From assembly GCF_011683955.1 (NCBI RefSeq), contig NZ_JAAQPI010000006.1:124001-188000 (forward strand): DNA of 64,000 nt. Direction: 5' to 3'. The number at the start of each line of letters is the position of its first letter. The first letter of the stretch is position 1. This stretch comes from Pseudomaricurvus alkylphenolicus (lineage in GTDB: Bacteria; Pseudomonadota; Gammaproteobacteria; Pseudomonadales; Cellvibrionaceae). The position numbers and the translations under genes were made by a program. The notes beneath the pieces were generated by a model, which searched no databases, was not told the origin of the DNA, and was given only the letters and a program-made list of their open reading frames with translations. Below are positions 63,395-64,000 of the stretch, piece by piece.

Positions 63395-64000
63395 TTAAGC
63401 CTCCCCATTCTTCAGATTGGTCAGGAAGCCGGCGAAGCCTTGCTCGCCCAACCAGAACTTGATCAGGTTATCGACGCCCTTACCAGTGAGCGTAGCGCCC
63501 GACAAGCCATCGACCTCGTGTTCAGAACCCACAGTGGCCGGTCCCTTTTTGACGGTCAGGCCCACGGTGCCGTCAGCCTTGTAGGCTTTCTTGCCCGGGA
63601 ACAGTCCTTTCCAGTTGGGATTATCCACCTCTCCGCCGAGGCCCGGCGTTTCGGCGTGCTCGTAGAAGCCCATACCAACCACAGTATTGAAATCAGACCC
63701 CAAAGCCAGGAAGCCGTAGAGCGTGGACCAGAGACCGTAGCCCTTAATGGGCAGGATCACGGTTTCAACACCATTGGCACCCTCCACCAGGTAGACCTTG
63801 GCAACATCAGCGCGGCTGGAAATCTTGGCGATATCCTCGTCACCGGACAGCTCCTTGGAGCGGGCCGGATCCTTGGAAGCCTTGCGCTGATCGTACTTGT
63901 CAGTGCCCTCTTCCACCTCGGTGAATTTACCGGTATCCAGGTCAACCAGTTTGGTGGTGATCTGCTTGAACTGTTCTTCAACACTCTTGCCGTCTTCCAG
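63395..64000 (-). CDS. nqrC: Na+-translocating NADH:quinone reductase subunit C, 5' part cut off by window edge
   Basis: The minus-strand frame is open to the right edge and codes for 201 residues ending in LTNLKNGEA. Full-length NqrC has about 260 residues, so the N-terminal membrane helix lies outside. [20 protein letters not shown] contains the SGAT motif whose threonine carries covalent FMN, and [20 protein letters not shown] is another family mark. nqrB and nqrA should follow beyond the edge. Confidence 0.95.
   Translation of the reverse strand: MEDGKSVEEQFKQITTKLVDLDTGKFTEVEEGTDKYDQRKASKDPARSKELSGDEDIAKISSRADVAKVYLVEGANGVETVILPIKGYGLWSTLYGFLALGSDFNTVVGMGFYEHAETPGLGGEVDNPNWKGLFPGKKAYKADGTVGLTVKKGPATVGSEHEVDGLSGATLTGKGVDNLIKFWLGEQGFAGFLTNLKNGEA

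Noticed and set aside
1-64000. CRISPR array, rRNA genes, prophage or insertion-sequence transposase
   Set aside because: No regularly spaced repeats, no rRNA sequence and no transposase, integrase or phage structural motif were found on either strand.

Overview
The window reads as a chromosome segment of a marine-type gammaproteobacterium related to Pseudomonas and Cellvibrio. The genus is inferred from gene content and order and cannot be fixed from the sequence alone. Two long stretches follow, from memory, the Pseudomonas aeruginosa map between holB and the nqr operon: pilZ-holB-tmk-mltG-pabC-fabF-acpP-fabG-fabD-plsX-rpmF-yceD-yceF, and murB-ptp-kdsB-lpxK-exbD-exbB-comEC followed, after an interruption, by DUF2062-lolCDE-PilZ-sthA-nqrM-apbE-nqrFEDC. 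Genes are dense, and short overlaps of the ATGA or GTGA type are common. There is no rRNA, no CRISPR array, no phage and no transposase gene.

Layout. 0-6 kb: a GAF/AraC regulator cut by the left edge, peroxiredoxin Bcp, a DUF2244 membrane protein, malate dehydrogenase, a dimeric dUTPase, and a PAP2 phosphatase overlapping a glycosyltransferase. 6-18 kb: TatD nuclease, PilZ, the replication genes holB and tmk, rluA on the other strand, the MltG murein enzyme, PabC, and the fatty-acid/phospholipid block with ribosomal protein L32. 18-28 kb is mixed accessory sequence: a 270-bp MITE-like element, a degenerate PilZ protein, an amidohydrolase, tRNA-Cys, a DUF885 lipoprotein, a metallo-hydrolase, an SDR enzyme, a TerB-like protein and four small unknown genes, two of them paralogues. 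28-33 kb: tRNA-Leu, pgsA-uvrC-gacA, an AlkB homologue, murB. 33-40.5 kb: phosphatase, HDOD protein, kdsB, lpxK, an ExbB/ExbD pair and comEC.

The stretch from 40.5 to 53.2 kb appears to interrupt the ancestral comEC-DUF2062 order. It holds a flavodoxin-like protein, a chemoreceptor-like protein without a sensor domain, an AraC regulator, and a plus-strand propionyl-CoA/methylmalonyl-CoA block: carboxyltransferase, an unusual 960-residue biotin carboxylase/biotin-carrier fusion, methylmalonyl-CoA epimerase, B12-dependent mutase and the MeaB chaperone. Together these would turn propionyl-CoA into succinyl-CoA. The codon bias is strong and suggests high expression. Palindromic repeats lie on both sides of meaB.

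53-64 kb: DUF2062 protein, the LolCDE lipoprotein-release transporter, a PilZ protein with a long helical insertion, a small BamE-like periplasmic protein, transhydrogenase SthA, and the distal half of the Na+-translocating NADH:quinone reductase operon (nqrC cut by the right edge, nqrD, nqrE, nqrF) with its maturation genes apbE and nqrM. The Na+-NQR fits a marine or halotolerant lifestyle.

The most unusual items are the noncanonical carboxylase pair and its placement, the MITE-like element that carries the stop codons of both flanking genes, a GacA-type regulator lacking five residues of receiver helix 1, and a terminator hairpin that overlaps the pabC ribosome binding site.
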